The notes beneath the pieces are model-generated. The model did no database searches and was not told the DNA's origin. It was given only the letters and a program-made list of their open reading frames with translations. This document shows positions 1 to 9,373 of a stretch of 64,000 bases of DNA, in pieces. Made by a program: the position numbers and the translations under genes. Source of the DNA: Rhodanobacter panaciterrae (GTDB taxonomy: Bacteria > Pseudomonadota > Gammaproteobacteria > Xanthomonadales > Rhodanobacteraceae); the NCBI RefSeq assembly GCF_014651895.1, contig NZ_BMXT01000001.1:496001-560000 (forward strand), written 5' to 3'. Position 1 is the stretch's first letter, and each line of letters begins with the position of its first letter.

Positions 1-1
1 G

Positions 2-1780
2 ATGCTGGGCGAGCCCAAGCATCTCGATCACGACGAAATCGTGGCACTGGCCAGCATCGAATGGCGGCGGCTGTTTCCCAGCGATCCTGTGTTGCAGAAG
101 GCGCTGACCAAGCACTTCGACGCACTGGTCGGGCATGAAGGCCGCTTGCGTGCACTGAGCCTGGACAGCGGCCTGGTCGAGCAGGCGCGCAACACCTTGC
201 GCACCGCGGATCTGCCGACCCTGATCTACGGCAACCTCAAGTTGACCGCCGACAACGGCGCTTTCCCGCCGCTGCAGCTGGACAAGGAGCTCGGCCTGCT
301 CGGCAACGTGTATCGGCGCAAGAGTGGTGCGGCGTTGTCCGATCCGCTGCCGGCGTTGTTCACCCAGCCCGCGTTCAAGAACGAGGCCGACAAGGGTATC
401 GACCAGGCAGTGACGCAATTCACCGACGACGACTGGGTGTTCGGTGCCAACAAGATCGACTCGCTGCAGAAAGCCCATCTGGAGCAGCAGGTGCTGGCCT
501 TGTACGAACAGGACTACATCAAGGCCTGGGACGGCATCCTCGCCGATCTGGAGCTGCAGCCGATCGGCAATATCCAGGATGCCAGCACCATCGCGGCCAA
601 ACTGGCCGGCCCGAATTCGCCCATGAAATTGCTGTTGAAGGTGGTGCGTGACAACACCAACGACCTGATGCGCGCACCGCCAACGGATGCGGCGGACAAG
701 GCCGAGGATGCGGCGAAAAATCTGGTGCAGAAGAAGGCCACGCAGACCGCATTGGCGCGGGCACTGGCGCAGGCTGGTGCAGGCAGCGGTGCCGCACCGG
801 GTGCAGATGCAGCGGTCGCAAAGCCGGGGCAGGCGATCAGCGATCACTTCGAGCAGATCAACAAGCTCAGCGACGGCCCGCCGGGCGCGGCCCCGATCGA
901 TCAGACGCTGAAGGTGCTCGACGATCTCAGCAAGACGCTGTTGACGATGGGCGATTTCAGTTCCGCTGCAGGACAGCCGAATCCACAGTTGCTGATCGCG
1001 CAGCAGGCCGCTGCACAGCTGCCCGCACCGGCTTCCGGCTGGTTTGCCGCGCTCACCGGCAAGAGCCAGGCGCTGGTGGCCAGCGGGACCAAGGGCGCGC
1101 TCGACGACCAGTTTCAACAGGCCGTCGCGAAGGATTGCGCCGACTTCACCCGTGGTCGCTATCCGTTCTCGCCGTCCAGCAGCAACGACATTCCGCTGCA
1201 GAACTTCGGCGACATGTTCGGTTATGGCGGTCGCTTCGACAGCTTCTACACGCAGACACTCGGCAAGCTGGTCGATGCCAGCGGCCGCAACTGGCAGTGG
1301 AAGAGCGGTCCCGGTGCGATCACCGGCTCGGCCGGCATGTTGGCGCAAGCGCAGGGCGCCGACCGGATCAAGCAGATGTTCTTCCGTAGCGGCAACGTAC
1401 CCGAGGTCGACTTCACCTTGCTCACACCGGTACTCGATGCAGGCATCGGCAAGCTGGTCATCAACGTCGATGGGCAGAAGTACGAATACCAGCCGGGCGG
1501 CGCCACCAACATCGCGATGAAGTGGCCGGGACCGACACCGGGCACGGTCTCGATTTCCGCCTACGATCCGGCCGGCACGCTGCTGACGACATTCGACTAC
1601 CACGGCGACTGGGCGTTCTTCCGCGCACTGCAGGCGGCCAACCTGCAGCGTGAGACCGACCTGCGCTTCATCGCCAGTTTCAACTTCGGCGGCCATGTGG
1701 CGAAGGTGACAATCCAGGCCAACAACCTCAAGAACCCGTTCCTGAGCAACGCGCTGTCAAGCTTCCGGTGCGGGGGATAG
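2..1780 (+). CDS. tssM: Type VI secretion TssM (IcmF), C-terminal part
   Basis: This is the C-terminal part of TssM, the inner-membrane T6SS protein that forms the trans-envelope complex with TssL and TssJ. The window opens inside the gene, so the N-terminal membrane segments and the NTPase domain expected for the family are not visible. About 592 residues remain: a largely helical stretch (roughly 1-440) and a beta-rich tail (roughly 460-592) with DWAFFRAL and FNFGGHVAKVTIQ, which are typical of the TssM C-terminal domain. The stop is followed four bases later by the GTG of tagF, so the genes are co-transcribed. The call rests on this tail and on the following tagF-pppA-kinase order. The methionine at position 2 is internal and not the start. 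Confidence 0.88.
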   Translation: MLGEPKHLDHDEIVALASIEWRRLFPSDPVLQKALTKHFDALVGHEGRLRALSLDSGLVEQARNTLRTADLPTLIYGNLKLTADNGAFPPLQLDKELGLLGNVYRRKSGAALSDPLPALFTQPAFKNEADKGIDQAVTQFTDDDWVFGANKIDSLQKAHLEQQVLALYEQDYIKAWDGILADLELQPIGNIQDASTIAAKLAGPNSPMKLLLKVVRDNTNDLMRAPPTDAADKAEDAAKNLVQKKATQTALARALAQAGAGSGAAPGADAAVAKPGQAISDHFEQINKLSDGPPGAAPIDQTLKVLDDLSKTLLTMGDFSSAAGQPNPQLLIAQQAAAQLPAPASGWFAALTGKSQALVASGTKGALDDQFQQAVAKDCADFTRGRYPFSPSSSNDIPLQNFGDMFGYGGRFDSFYTQTLGKLVDASGRNWQWKSGPGAITGSAGMLAQAQGADRIKQMFFRSGNVPEVDFTLLTPVLDAGIGKLVINVDGQKYEYQPGGATNIAMKWPGPTPGTVSISAYDPAGTLLTTFDYHGDWAFFRALQAANLQRETDLRFIASFNFGGHVAKVTIQANNLKNPFLSNALSSFRCGG

Positions 1781-1784
1781 GCGC

Positions 1785-3407
1785 GTGCCGAACCCCGCTG
1801 CAGGTTTTTTCGGAAAGCTGCCCAGTGCCGGGGACTTCGTACAGCGGCGATTGCCACCGGGTTTTGTCGGCGTCTGGGATCGCCACTTCGAGAATGCCGT
1901 AGCGGAAAGCCGCAGCGCGCTGAACAGCGACTGGCATGAGGCCTATCACGCCAGTCCGGTCTGGCGTTTTCTGCTGGCGGCGGGCGCGTGCGGTGAATCG
2001 GCCTGGGTCGGGATCATGGGCCCGGGTACCGATCGGGTCGGGCGCTGCTTTCCGATGGTCATCGCCGCGCCGGTTGCTGTCGATGCCGGATCCGGCGCGC
2101 AGCTGTTGCTCGATGGCGGTCGCTGGTTCGATGCCGCCGAACAGGTGCACGACGCAGCGCAAGTCGATGCCGCGATCAGCGTGGATGCCTTTGACGAGCA
2201 GGTGGCCGCCTTGGCCGGCCCGCTCGATGCCGCGCAGCCGCGTGGATTGGAATTCCTGCATGGCGTCGACTGGAGTGCGGCAAGCCACTGGCGTCTGCCG
2301 TTGCCGACACGCGATGCCGCAGCCTCGTTTCTGAGCGGACTGTGGCCACGCCTGGTGGCCACACCCGGGACCTGGTGTCTGTGGTGGACCGCCGGTGCCG
2401 AGCGGGTGCCACCGAGTGTGTTGATCACCAACGGCTTGCCACAGCCGGCGGCGTATGCCGGATTTCTCGATGCCAGTCGCAGCGTCGCGCCATGGCAGAG
2501 CCTGGGTATGTTCGAGAGTGTTGCCGTTGTGCGGCAACCGGCAGTGCCCGAGATCGCTGCCTATTCGGTCCATCCGGCACCGGCACCGGCAGTGGCTGGC
2601 GCATGGTTGCCGGATGACATCGAGCTGCTCTCCGATCTGGGCATTGCGCCGGATGCGTCGGTGCCGCTGGCGACGCCGACAGCGCAAGTCACGGCGGCGA
2701 TGACCGCGGTGACCGCTACAGACGCTGCCGCTACAGTCGAACCGGCCGCTGGCGTCAGCGTATGGCAGCGGTCGGATGGTGCGATGGCTCTGGTGGCAGC
2801 CGAGGTAGGCAAGCCGGACCGCCGGCAGCAGGCCGTTGCGGCCATCGCTGCGCTCGGTCGCGAGCTCGATGGCATCGAACTGGCGGCCGGCACGCAGGCG
2901 TTGCGCATGCGATTGATGGCGCTGAATCCGCGCTTGCGGCAGGCCAGCGAAGACCTGATCGATCCGGTGTTGGAGGATTGCGCCGTCGTCGCTGCGCAGG
3001 TGATCGGCGCTCAGGCAGATTTGCTACGGATCGGCACGGCGGCGGCCTGGCACTGGCGACGTGGTCGGTTGCAGCCCTGCTTTGCAAACAGCCAGGCAGT
3101 ATCGGCCGATGACGCTGGTCGTGGTGGTGATTTCGACGACTTGTTGTTCAGTCGGGTTTCGTTGACGGCACCCGGTCTCGGTGCGACGACGCAGCCGGTC
3201 TGCGACGAAATTTCCTGTGCCGTCGAGGCGGGCGATCGCCTGCTGCTGATGGCGACCCAGCCACTGATGCAGATTTCGCCGGAAGTTCTCGTCCACAGTC
3301 TTGCGCTGGCATCCAGCGACGACGCGAGCCGGCACCTTGCCACCGCTGCAGGCCTCGGCGCGGATCCTGCCGGGTGGCCGCTGGCGATCATCGAGATTGA
3401 CGCATGA
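1785..3407 (+). CDS. tagF: T6SS-associated TagF with a C-terminal degenerate PP2C-like region
   Basis: The N-terminal 220 or so residues match the TagF (ImpM) family of T6SS post-translational regulators, opening with GFFGKLPSAGDFVQRRLP and containing WVGIMGPGTDRVGR. Typical TagF proteins are about 200-230 residues, and this one has 540. The extra C-terminal half (about 330-540) resembles a PP2C phosphatase in its order of elements, ending AGDRLLLMATQ and WPLAIIEI where a real PP2C has the SDG and DN metal-binding motifs, so the metal ligands are lost. TagF-PP2C fusions are known in other T6SS loci; here an intact PP2C follows separately. Start is GTG at 1785, four bases after tssM; the stop overlaps the next start (ATGA). 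TagF acts in the cytoplasm, usually as a repressor of T6SS assembly. Confidence 0.85.
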   Translation: MPNPAAGFFGKLPSAGDFVQRRLPPGFVGVWDRHFENAVAESRSALNSDWHEAYHASPVWRFLLAAGACGESAWVGIMGPGTDRVGRCFPMVIAAPVAVDAGSGAQLLLDGGRWFDAAEQVHDAAQVDAAISVDAFDEQVAALAGPLDAAQPRGLEFLHGVDWSAASHWRLPLPTRDAAASFLSGLWPRLVATPGTWCLWWTAGAERVPPSVLITNGLPQPAAYAGFLDASRSVAPWQSLGMFESVAVVRQPAVPEIAAYSVHPAPAPAVAGAWLPDDIELLSDLGIAPDASVPLATPTAQVTAAMTAVTATDAAATVEPAAGVSVWQRSDGAMALVAAEVGKPDRRQQAVAAIAALGRELDGIELAAGTQALRMRLMALNPRLRQASEDLIDPVLEDCAVVAAQVIGAQADLLRIGTAAAWHWRRGRLQPCFANSQAVSADDAGRGGDFDDLLFSRVSLTAPGLGATTQPVCDEISCAVEAGDRLLLMATQPLMQISPEVLVHSLALASSDDASRHLATAAGLGADPAGWPLAIIEIDA

Positions 3408-4117
3408 CGACTCGATACGTTTCTGCCGGCCGCACGGTGACCGGGAAGGTCCGCAAGCACAACGAAGATGCCATCCTGGTGCGCGATGAGGTCGGTCTGT
3501 GGGTCGTCGCCGATGGTCTGGGCGGGCATTCGGCCGGCGACTACGCCAGCACGATGATTGTCGAGCGCCTCGGCGCGCTGCCTCGGCCGGGCAGCGTGTT
3601 CGACTTCATCGAGACGATCGAGGACACCCTGGTCCAGATCAATGCCGACTTGTTGCAGACCGCGGCCACGCGCGGCGTCGACCTGATCGGTTCCACTGTC
3701 GTGATGTTGGTGCATGACAGCGATTTCATGCTGTGCGGCTGGGTCGGCGATAGCCGTGCCTATTGCTTCGAAGATGACCGCTTGCGCCAGATCACGCGCG
3801 ACCATGTGCACGGTGGCGAGGAGGACGACGTCACCCATTTCGGTGCCACACCGGCAGCAGGTTCCGGCGTGCTCACGCGCGCGGTCGGTGCCGAAGAGCA
3901 CTTGTTCGTGGATTGGGTCATCGCCGCCAACAAGCCGGGCACGGCATTCGTGCTCTGTTCGGATGGCATCAACAAGGAAATGTCGGATGCCGAAATCGAT
4001 GCCGAATGCCGTCGCAGCCCGCAACCGCAAGACCTCATTGTCAGTCTGTTCGAGCTCGCTTTGAGCCGTGCCGGGCGGGACAACATTTCAGCCGTCGTCG
4101 TACGCCTCCAAGCATGA
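3404..4117 (+). CDS. pppA: PP2C-family Ser/Thr phosphatase of the T6SS (PppA-like)
   Basis: This 237-residue protein is a complete PP2C (PPM) phosphatase. The visible metal-ligand motifs are NEDAILV near residue 20, VVADGLGGHSAGD around D37, LCSDGI around D187 and GRDNISAVVV around D226. It should dephosphorylate the partner Ser/Thr kinase encoded next and its substrates, as PppA does for PpkA and Fha in the Pseudomonas H1-T6SS. The ATG overlaps the tagF stop by four bases. The stop TGA at 4115-4117 lies 16 bases before the kinase ATG at 4134. No membrane segment is seen, so it should be cytoplasmic. Confidence 0.9.
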   Translation: MTTRYVSAGRTVTGKVRKHNEDAILVRDEVGLWVVADGLGGHSAGDYASTMIVERLGALPRPGSVFDFIETIEDTLVQINADLLQTAATRGVDLIGSTVVMLVHDSDFMLCGWVGDSRAYCFEDDRLRQITRDHVHGGEEDDVTHFGATPAAGSGVLTRAVGAEEHLFVDWVIAANKPGTAFVLCSDGINKEMSDAEIDAECRRSPQPQDLIVSLFELALSRAGRDNISAVVVRLQA

Positions 4118-4133
4118 TGAAAACTGCCCAGCC

Positions 4134-7100
4134 ATGAACTCCATAGCCGAACTGGTTTCCGCCTACCAGGCCGACAAACTCAAACTTCCCGCCCTGTTCG
4201 AAGCACTGGCGGCACGCGGTGCGTTGCCCGATGCCGAGCATCAGGCCGAACTCGAATGGCTTGAGCAGCAGGGTGCCGAGGGTGGCATCGAGCCGCTTAT
4301 CGTCAAGGCGCTGCGAGCCAAGCTGGCCGTCGTGCAGGCGGGACTTCCGGCGCCATCGGCACCACCAGCCGATGATGCTGACGTTACCGTGGTCAAGCCG
4401 GCGACCCAGCGGCCGCCGGCGCCGCCGACGCCAATCGCATCTGTCGATGACGACGTTACCCGCTTGCAGCCCACCAAGCGTCCCACGCCACCACCGACCG
4501 ACATCGACGAAGCCACCGTGGTCAAGCCGACCTCGCGTCCCGCGCCACCGTCATCGCCCGCCGACGACGAGGCGACGATGGTCAAGCCCGCCTCGGGCGC
4601 ACCGCGACCGCCGGCGCAGGAAAACACCGTTGGCGTCACCGGCACCCAAGGTACGCAGCAGGGCATGACCGGCACCGGTTCCAGCATGAGCAACAGCTCC
4701 AGCTGGAATCACATCGCCGACGCGGAGGGCGGCGACTTCGTCACGGTCGGTTCGTTGCTCAAGGGCCGTTTCCATCTCGAGAAGGAGATCGGCCGCGGCG
4801 GCATGGGTGTGGTGTTCCTGGCACGCGATGAGCGCAAGGTCGAGGCACGCGACCGCGATCCCTATGTCGCGGTAAAGGTGCTGAATGACGAATTCCGCCG
4901 CCATCCCGATTCGCTGATCTCGCTGCAGCGCGAGTCGCGCCGCTCGCAGCAACTGGCGCACGACAACATCGTGCGCGTCTACGATTTCGACAAGGACCGC
5001 ACCATCGTCTTCATGACGATGGAGTATGTCGATGGCTCCGATCTCAAGCAGCTGATTCGTGAAAAGGCCTACAACGGCATGCCGCTGGCGCAGGCGCGGC
5101 CGCTGATCGAAGGCATGGCGCGTGCGCTCACGCGTGCGCATGCCGCCGGTGTGGTGCATTCCGATTTCAAGCCGGCGAACGTGATGGTCACCCGCGACGG
5201 TGTGCCGAAGGTATTCGACTTCGGCATCGCCCGCGCCGGCAAGCATATGGGCGATGCCGTCGGTGAGCAGACCGTGTTCGACGCCGGTACGCTGGGTGCG
5301 CTGACCCCGGCCTACGCCAGCCTGGAGATGATTCGCGGCGAGGATCCGGTCCCCAGCGACGACGTCTACGCGCTGGGCTGCGTCACCTTCGAGCTGCTGA
5401 CCGGCAAGCACCCTTACGACAAGGCCAGCGCCGAACTGGCGATGAAGGAAGGCCGCAAGCCGCCGCCGGTGAAGGGGCTGACCAAGCACCAGTACAAGGT
5501 GTTGTGCGCGAGCGTGGCGTTCACCAAAGAACATCGCCTGAAGAGCGCCGCCGAACTGGTCGAGGGGCTGCGCGAGGTGGGTCTGCGCGAGCGGACGATG
5601 CCTTATCTGACCTACGGCGTGCCGGCAATCCTGGTGCTTGCCGGCGGTGCCTGGGCCTGGACTAATTATCGGCACACGCATCAGGTGGCGGAGGTGATCG
5701 GGCGTTTCGCGATGACGCGGGCGGATCACTATGCAAACGAGAACCAGGCGCGGCAGGCACTGAATACACTGAACGACGACGATCGCAAGCGCATCATCGT
5801 GGACCAGGGCGACTTGATCCAGAATTACCTGCTGAGTCGCATCGACGCCTACTGGAACCCGCCCAAGGATCGCTATGACTATGCCGGGACGCAGCAGGTG
5901 TTCAAGCTGCGCGACGATCTGAAGCTGTATTCGCCGGCACTGGACATCAAGCGCAGTGCGGTGGAAAAGCAGAAGAACGATCTGCTCAATTCGCTGGACA
6001 CCCAACTCAGCCAGCAGATCGGCGCCGACGCGATCTTCGAGAACCAGCCGAACAATGTCGTCACCACGCTGGCGCATATCCGCGCCATCGATCCGAACAG
6101 CGCGCTGCTGAAAAACTCCGAGCTGGAACTCAAGTACGACACGGCAATCGGCAAGTCACTCGATGCCGGCCACGTCGACGAAGCCGCCACCGAACTCAAG
6201 CTGGCCAGCAGTCTGTTCCCGGACTCGGCCCGCTTGAAGCAGCGCACAGCGCAGATAGACGAGCTCGGCAAGGCACTGGCCGCGCAACAGCAGCAGGAGC
6301 AGCAGGCGAAGCAGTTGCAGCAGCAGCGCGAACAAGGTCTGCAGACGCTGACCGGCCTGCTGGATCACCCGAACAACGCCGACGACTGGCGCAGCCAGGC
6401 GGCGACGGCATACCGCGATGCGGCCAAGTTGCTGGCCGATGATCCGCGGCTGACGGCGCAGGCCACCCGGCTGAAGCAGGTGCTGGCGGCGCAGGCAGCC
6501 GAGAAGCAGACCGCTGGCGATCTGGCCAGCGCCATCAGCATCGCCGGCTTCGGCATCGATCTGTTCCCGGGCGATGCGACCCTGTCCGCCACGCGCCAGA
6601 CGTTGCTGGACCAGCAGAACCAGTTGGCGCAGAAGGCGGCCACCGAAGCGCAGCGCAATGCGCTGGCGAAGAGTCGGGTCACCGATCTGCTGGCCAAACC
6701 GCTCGGTACCGTGGTCTGGCTGCAGGACGTCAAGAGTGCGTTGGGTAGCGCGCAGAGCCAGATCGGTGCCAACTCGCCGGACTATGTCGCCTTGAAGGGC
6801 AATGTCGATGCCAGCCTGATCAAGTTGTCGCGCGATCGCATTGCCGCCGGCGACCTCGATGCCGCCGAGCTCGTCGGCCACGCGGGTCAGCAACTCGATC
6901 CGGCCGAGGCTGGCTACGCCAAGGTGCTGGCCGAAGTGGCCAGTGCCCGCACTGCGGCGCAGCAGAAGACCGCGCAGCAGCAGGCGCAGGCGCTCACCAC
7001 GGCGCGCACGACGCTCGCTGGGCTGGCCGCGAAACCGGTGCTCACGCCGGACTGGCAGCAGTCGGTAGCGACTGCAATGGACACACTGCACGCCGACACT

Positions 7101-8606
7101 TCGCCGGAAACCGCGCGCGTCGTCGATGCCCTGGGCAACGCGATCGCCAGCGAGGCGGCCCGGCTCGCCGATCCGCAGCACTTGCCGCAGGCCAGGCTGG
7201 CGGTGGACTTCGGCCTCAAATACGTGCCGAAGTCGGCACAGCTGATCGCGCAGAGCGCCAAGCTCGATGCGCTGCAAAAGGATCTGCAGGCCAAGGCCGC
7301 GCAGGAAGGCGCCGATGCCGAAGTGACGTCGCGCATCGAGTCGATGAAGAGCGCGGTGGCAGCCGGCGATGTGAGCAAGGCGAGCCAGTCGCTGGCGCGG
7401 ATCCAGGTGCTGCAGCCGAATAACCCGTTCCTCAAGACTGACGGACCGAAACTGCTGGCCGATGCGTACCTGGGCCAGGCGCAGGATACGTTCCAGAAAG
7501 GCCACTATCAGAAGGCCGCGGATGTCCTCGGCCAAGGCCTCAAAACGCTCGCCGGCAATGCCGATCTGCGCGCGGCAAAGGCCCGTTACGATCTGGTCGC
7601 CGCGATCATGGCGGCGGGCAAGCCGCCGCTTGCCAGCGCCGAATACGATCAGTTGAAGAAGCAACTTGATGGCCTGCACCGAACCGACGCCGCGGCACTG
7701 ACCAAGCTCGAAGCGGACATGAAGATACGCGGTCAACTGTCGGCCAAGTCGCTGGCCGAACAGCTCGATCGGCTCAAACCCACCGGTGCTGCACCTGCCG
7801 GCGCACCGGCAGGTCCGCAAGCGCCATTGCCGGTGACACCGACGCAGGCGCCGACCACGCCGGTTGCGGGAACAGCGCCAGCCGTCGTTCCCGGCAAACT
7901 GCCGGTGGCCGCGGGCAAGCCGGGTGCGGCAGCCCAGCCAGCCGCGGCGGCCACGCCGGCGGGACCAGGAGGGCCGGATTCATGCGCGAAACCCGAGCTG
8001 GTCGGCAAGGGCAAATTCTGCTCCGACAGCATGAACGGAGCGCGCGGCCCCTTGCTGGTGGTGGTACCCGGGATCAGCGGCGGCAAGGCCTACGCCATGT
8101 CGCGCACGGAAATATCCATCACCGAGTTCAATCAGTTCTGCCGGGCCAGCGGCAAGTGTGCCGCCGTCACGGTGAGTGACCCGGACCTGGCCAACGCGCC
8201 GATCAGCAATATCAGTCTGGATCAAGCCAAGGCTTATGCGAGGTGGTTGAGTGACCTCAGCGGTGGTTACACCTATCGGCTGCCCAGCGATGCGGAGTGG
8301 GTGCATGCGGCCGGTGGTGGCAGTGGCTGGAAACAGGCCGACGACAGCAACTGTGTGCCGCCATCGGCGACCGGTGGTGACAGCAACGGCGCACCGGTGT
8401 CGCCGAAGGGGCGCTCGCGCAATCCGTGGGGTCTGGTCAACATGACCGGCAACGTGTGGGAATGGGTGGTCAGCGGCGGCAGCGTGATGGTGCGCGGCGG
8501 CAGCTACAGCAGTTACTGGTCGGACTGCAACGTCGACACGCATCGCGCCGACAGTGGTTCACCGCAGAAAGACGTAGGTTTCCGGGTGCTCAGGGAGCTG
8601 AAATGA
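4134..8606 (+). CDS. Large membrane Ser/Thr protein kinase with periplasmic helical repeats and C-terminal SUMF domain (PpkA-like)
   Basis: This 1490-residue protein has a Thr/Pro-rich cytoplasmic N-terminus with repeated TVVKP motifs (about 75-190), then a Hanks-type kinase: GRGGMG at 220-225, K248 in VAVKVL, catalytic loop H342-S343-D344 followed by FKPAN, and DFG from D362. A membrane segment lies near 490-508. The following 770 residues look helical and repetitive (TPR-like motifs of the type ASSLFPDSARLKQ) and should be periplasmic. Residues 1283-1490 form a formylglycine-generating-enzyme/SUMF-like domain with RLPSDAEWVHAA, MTGNVWEWV and GFRVLREL. Position after TagF and PP2C makes it the T6SS kinase. 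ATG at 4134 is preferred over the upstream in-frame ATG, which lies within pppA. HSD instead of HRD and ASLE instead of APE are unusual. Confidence 0.85.
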   Translation: MNSIAELVSAYQADKLKLPALFEALAARGALPDAEHQAELEWLEQQGAEGGIEPLIVKALRAKLAVVQAGLPAPSAPPADDADVTVVKPATQRPPAPPTPIASVDDDVTRLQPTKRPTPPPTDIDEATVVKPTSRPAPPSSPADDEATMVKPASGAPRPPAQENTVGVTGTQGTQQGMTGTGSSMSNSSSWNHIADAEGGDFVTVGSLLKGRFHLEKEIGRGGMGVVFLARDERKVEARDRDPYVAVKVLNDEFRRHPDSLISLQRESRRSQQLAHDNIVRVYDFDKDRTIVFMTMEYVDGSDLKQLIREKAYNGMPLAQARPLIEGMARALTRAHAAGVVHSDFKPANVMVTRDGVPKVFDFGIARAGKHMGDAVGEQTVFDAGTLGALTPAYASLEMIRGEDPVPSDDVYALGCVTFELLTGKHPYDKASAELAMKEGRKPPPVKGLTKHQYKVLCASVAFTKEHRLKSAAELVEGLREVGLRERTMPYLTYGVPAILVLAGGAWAWTNYRHTHQVAEVIGRFAMTRADHYANENQARQALNTLNDDDRKRIIVDQGDLIQNYLLSRIDAYWNPPKDRYDYAGTQQVFKLRDDLKLYSPALDIKRSAVEKQKNDLLNSLDTQLSQQIGADAIFENQPNNVVTTLAHIRAIDPNSALLKNSELELKYDTAIGKSLDAGHVDEAATELKLASSLFPDSARLKQRTAQIDELGKALAAQQQQEQQAKQLQQQREQGLQTLTGLLDHPNNADDWRSQAATAYRDAAKLLADDPRLTAQATRLKQVLAAQAAEKQTAGDLASAISIAGFGIDLFPGDATLSATRQTLLDQQNQLAQKAATEAQRNALAKSRVTDLLAKPLGTVVWLQDVKSALGSAQSQIGANSPDYVALKGNVDASLIKLSRDRIAAGDLDAAELVGHAGQQLDPAEAGYAKVLAEVASARTAAQQKTAQQQAQALTTARTTLAGLAAKPVLTPDWQQSVATAMDTLHADTSPETARVVDALGNAIASEAARLADPQHLPQARLAVDFGLKYVPKSAQLIAQSAKLDALQKDLQAKAAQEGADAEVTSRIESMKSAVAAGDVSKASQSLARIQVLQPNNPFLKTDGPKLLADAYLGQAQDTFQKGHYQKAADVLGQGLKTLAGNADLRAAKARYDLVAAIMAAGKPPLASAEYDQLKKQLDGLHRTDAAALTKLEADMKIRGQLSAKSLAEQLDRLKPTGAAPAGAPAGPQAPLPVTPTQAPTTPVAGTAPAVVPGKLPVAAGKPGAAAQPAAAATPAGPGGPDSCAKPELVGKGKFCSDSMNGARGPLLVVVPGISGGKAYAMSRTEISITEFNQFCRASGKCAAVTVSDPDLANAPISNISLDQAKAYARWLSDLSGGYTYRLPSDAEWVHAAGGGSGWKQADDSNCVPPSATGGDSNGAPVSPKGRSRNPWGLVNMTGNVWEWVVSGGSVMVRGGSYSSYWSDCNVDTHRADSGSPQKDVGFRVLRELK

Positions 8607-8965
8607 CTGAACGCGAACGGGCCATCAACAAGGACCTGCGTGTGCTGGATGACGCGCATCGGCTGGGTCGGCTCACGCGTGCCGAATACCGTGCGCGCCG
8701 CCGTCGCGTACTCCAGTCGTTGTACGACGGCAACGGCGTGGTCACCGCGCGCAAGACGCTGGTGCCGGGTAGCGGTTTCACGACGACCCCGCACGCACGC
8801 CAGACCCATGCCACGCCGACGAGCGATACACCGATGGCCTCTGGCCGGGCACTGACGACGCTGCTGTCGATGCGGCCGGGGATTGCCTGGAAACCGTTGC
8901 TTGCCATCCTGGTTGGCGCCGTAGTGCTGATCCTGCTGGCGTATTGGCTGCTGCATGGGAAGTAA
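8603..8965 (+). CDS. Small tail-anchored membrane protein, last gene of the T6SS operon
   Basis: This 120-residue protein was not matched to a named family. The N-terminal 50 residues are charged and predicted helical (LDDAHRLGRLTRAEYRARRR), reminiscent of short oligomerisation modules. A Thr/Pro linker follows, then one membrane segment near the C-terminus (LLAILVGAVVLILLAYWLL) with only a few residues after it, so most of the protein should face the cytoplasm. Its ATG overlaps the kinase stop (ATGA), which indicates translational coupling and a role tied to the kinase or the T6SS. The start is set by this overlap; the longer upstream frame is antiparallel noise in the kinase 3' end. Confidence 0.72.
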   Translation: MTERERAINKDLRVLDDAHRLGRLTRAEYRARRRRVLQSLYDGNGVVTARKTLVPGSGFTTTPHARQTHATPTSDTPMASGRALTTLLSMRPGIAWKPLLAILVGAVVLILLAYWLLHGK

Positions 8966-9147
8966 AGATAACGGTCCTCGCGGTTTCGAATGTCCGGAAG
9001 ACATCAATCAACGAAACCAGGATTGGAAGTGACACTTCATCTGTCATGCCTAGGTGTCAATGTCAGGGTTCGGCTTGGGGGCCGGTTTCGGGTTGCTCAG
9101 CCAGTCTGGCTCACGATAATTGGCACCAAGGGGAGGTTGCGCCTCAT

Positions 9148-9169
9148 AAATGAGATACACGTCACGGTT
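9148..9169 (+). promoter_or_regulatory. CRP/Clp-type operator candidate upstream of the TPS operon
   Basis: The 22-base site begins AAATGAGAT and ends in TCACGGTT. This matches the symmetric CRP consensus (AAATGTGA, six-base spacer, TCACATTT) at most of the conserved half-site positions. It lies about 205 bases upstream of the tpsB start. Xanthomonads use the CRP homologue Clp, which controls surface and adhesion genes, so control of the adhesin by Clp is a reasonable inference. Confidence 0.5.
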
Positions 9170-9197
9170 TGATGGCTGATGCATCTGCTAGGACCAG

Positions 9198-9228
9198 TTG
9201 CTATTTTGAGCGACTGAAGGTGTATCCT
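9198..9228 (+). promoter_or_regulatory. Possible sigma-70-type promoter of the TPS operon
   Basis: TTGCTA at 9198-9203 and TATCCT at 9223-9228 resemble -35 and -10 hexamers, with a long 19-base spacer. They lie downstream of the CRP-like site and upstream of tpsB. The assignment is weak because of the spacer. Confidence 0.3.
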
Positions 9229-9373
9229 GTGCGCTCTGTGGGAAGCAGAAAACGGTAGGCACAGGCAGCAATTGCCTGGCTTCAAAGGGGTTGGAATTTC
9301 GCAGCTGGCGTGGCCTCGGGATGCCCCGAGGCGCGCTGTCATTGGAAGATGATGCGGCCCGGGGGAATGTATC

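Larger units (their letters stand above)
8966..9373. other. Intergenic region between the T6SS operon and the TPS locus
   Basis: About 408 bases without a convincing gene. It is less GC-rich than its flanks and carries the CRP/Clp-like site and promoter-like hexamers described separately. No strong T6SS terminator hairpin was seen. Short open frames here have no ribosome binding site or recognisable product. Confidence 0.7.
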
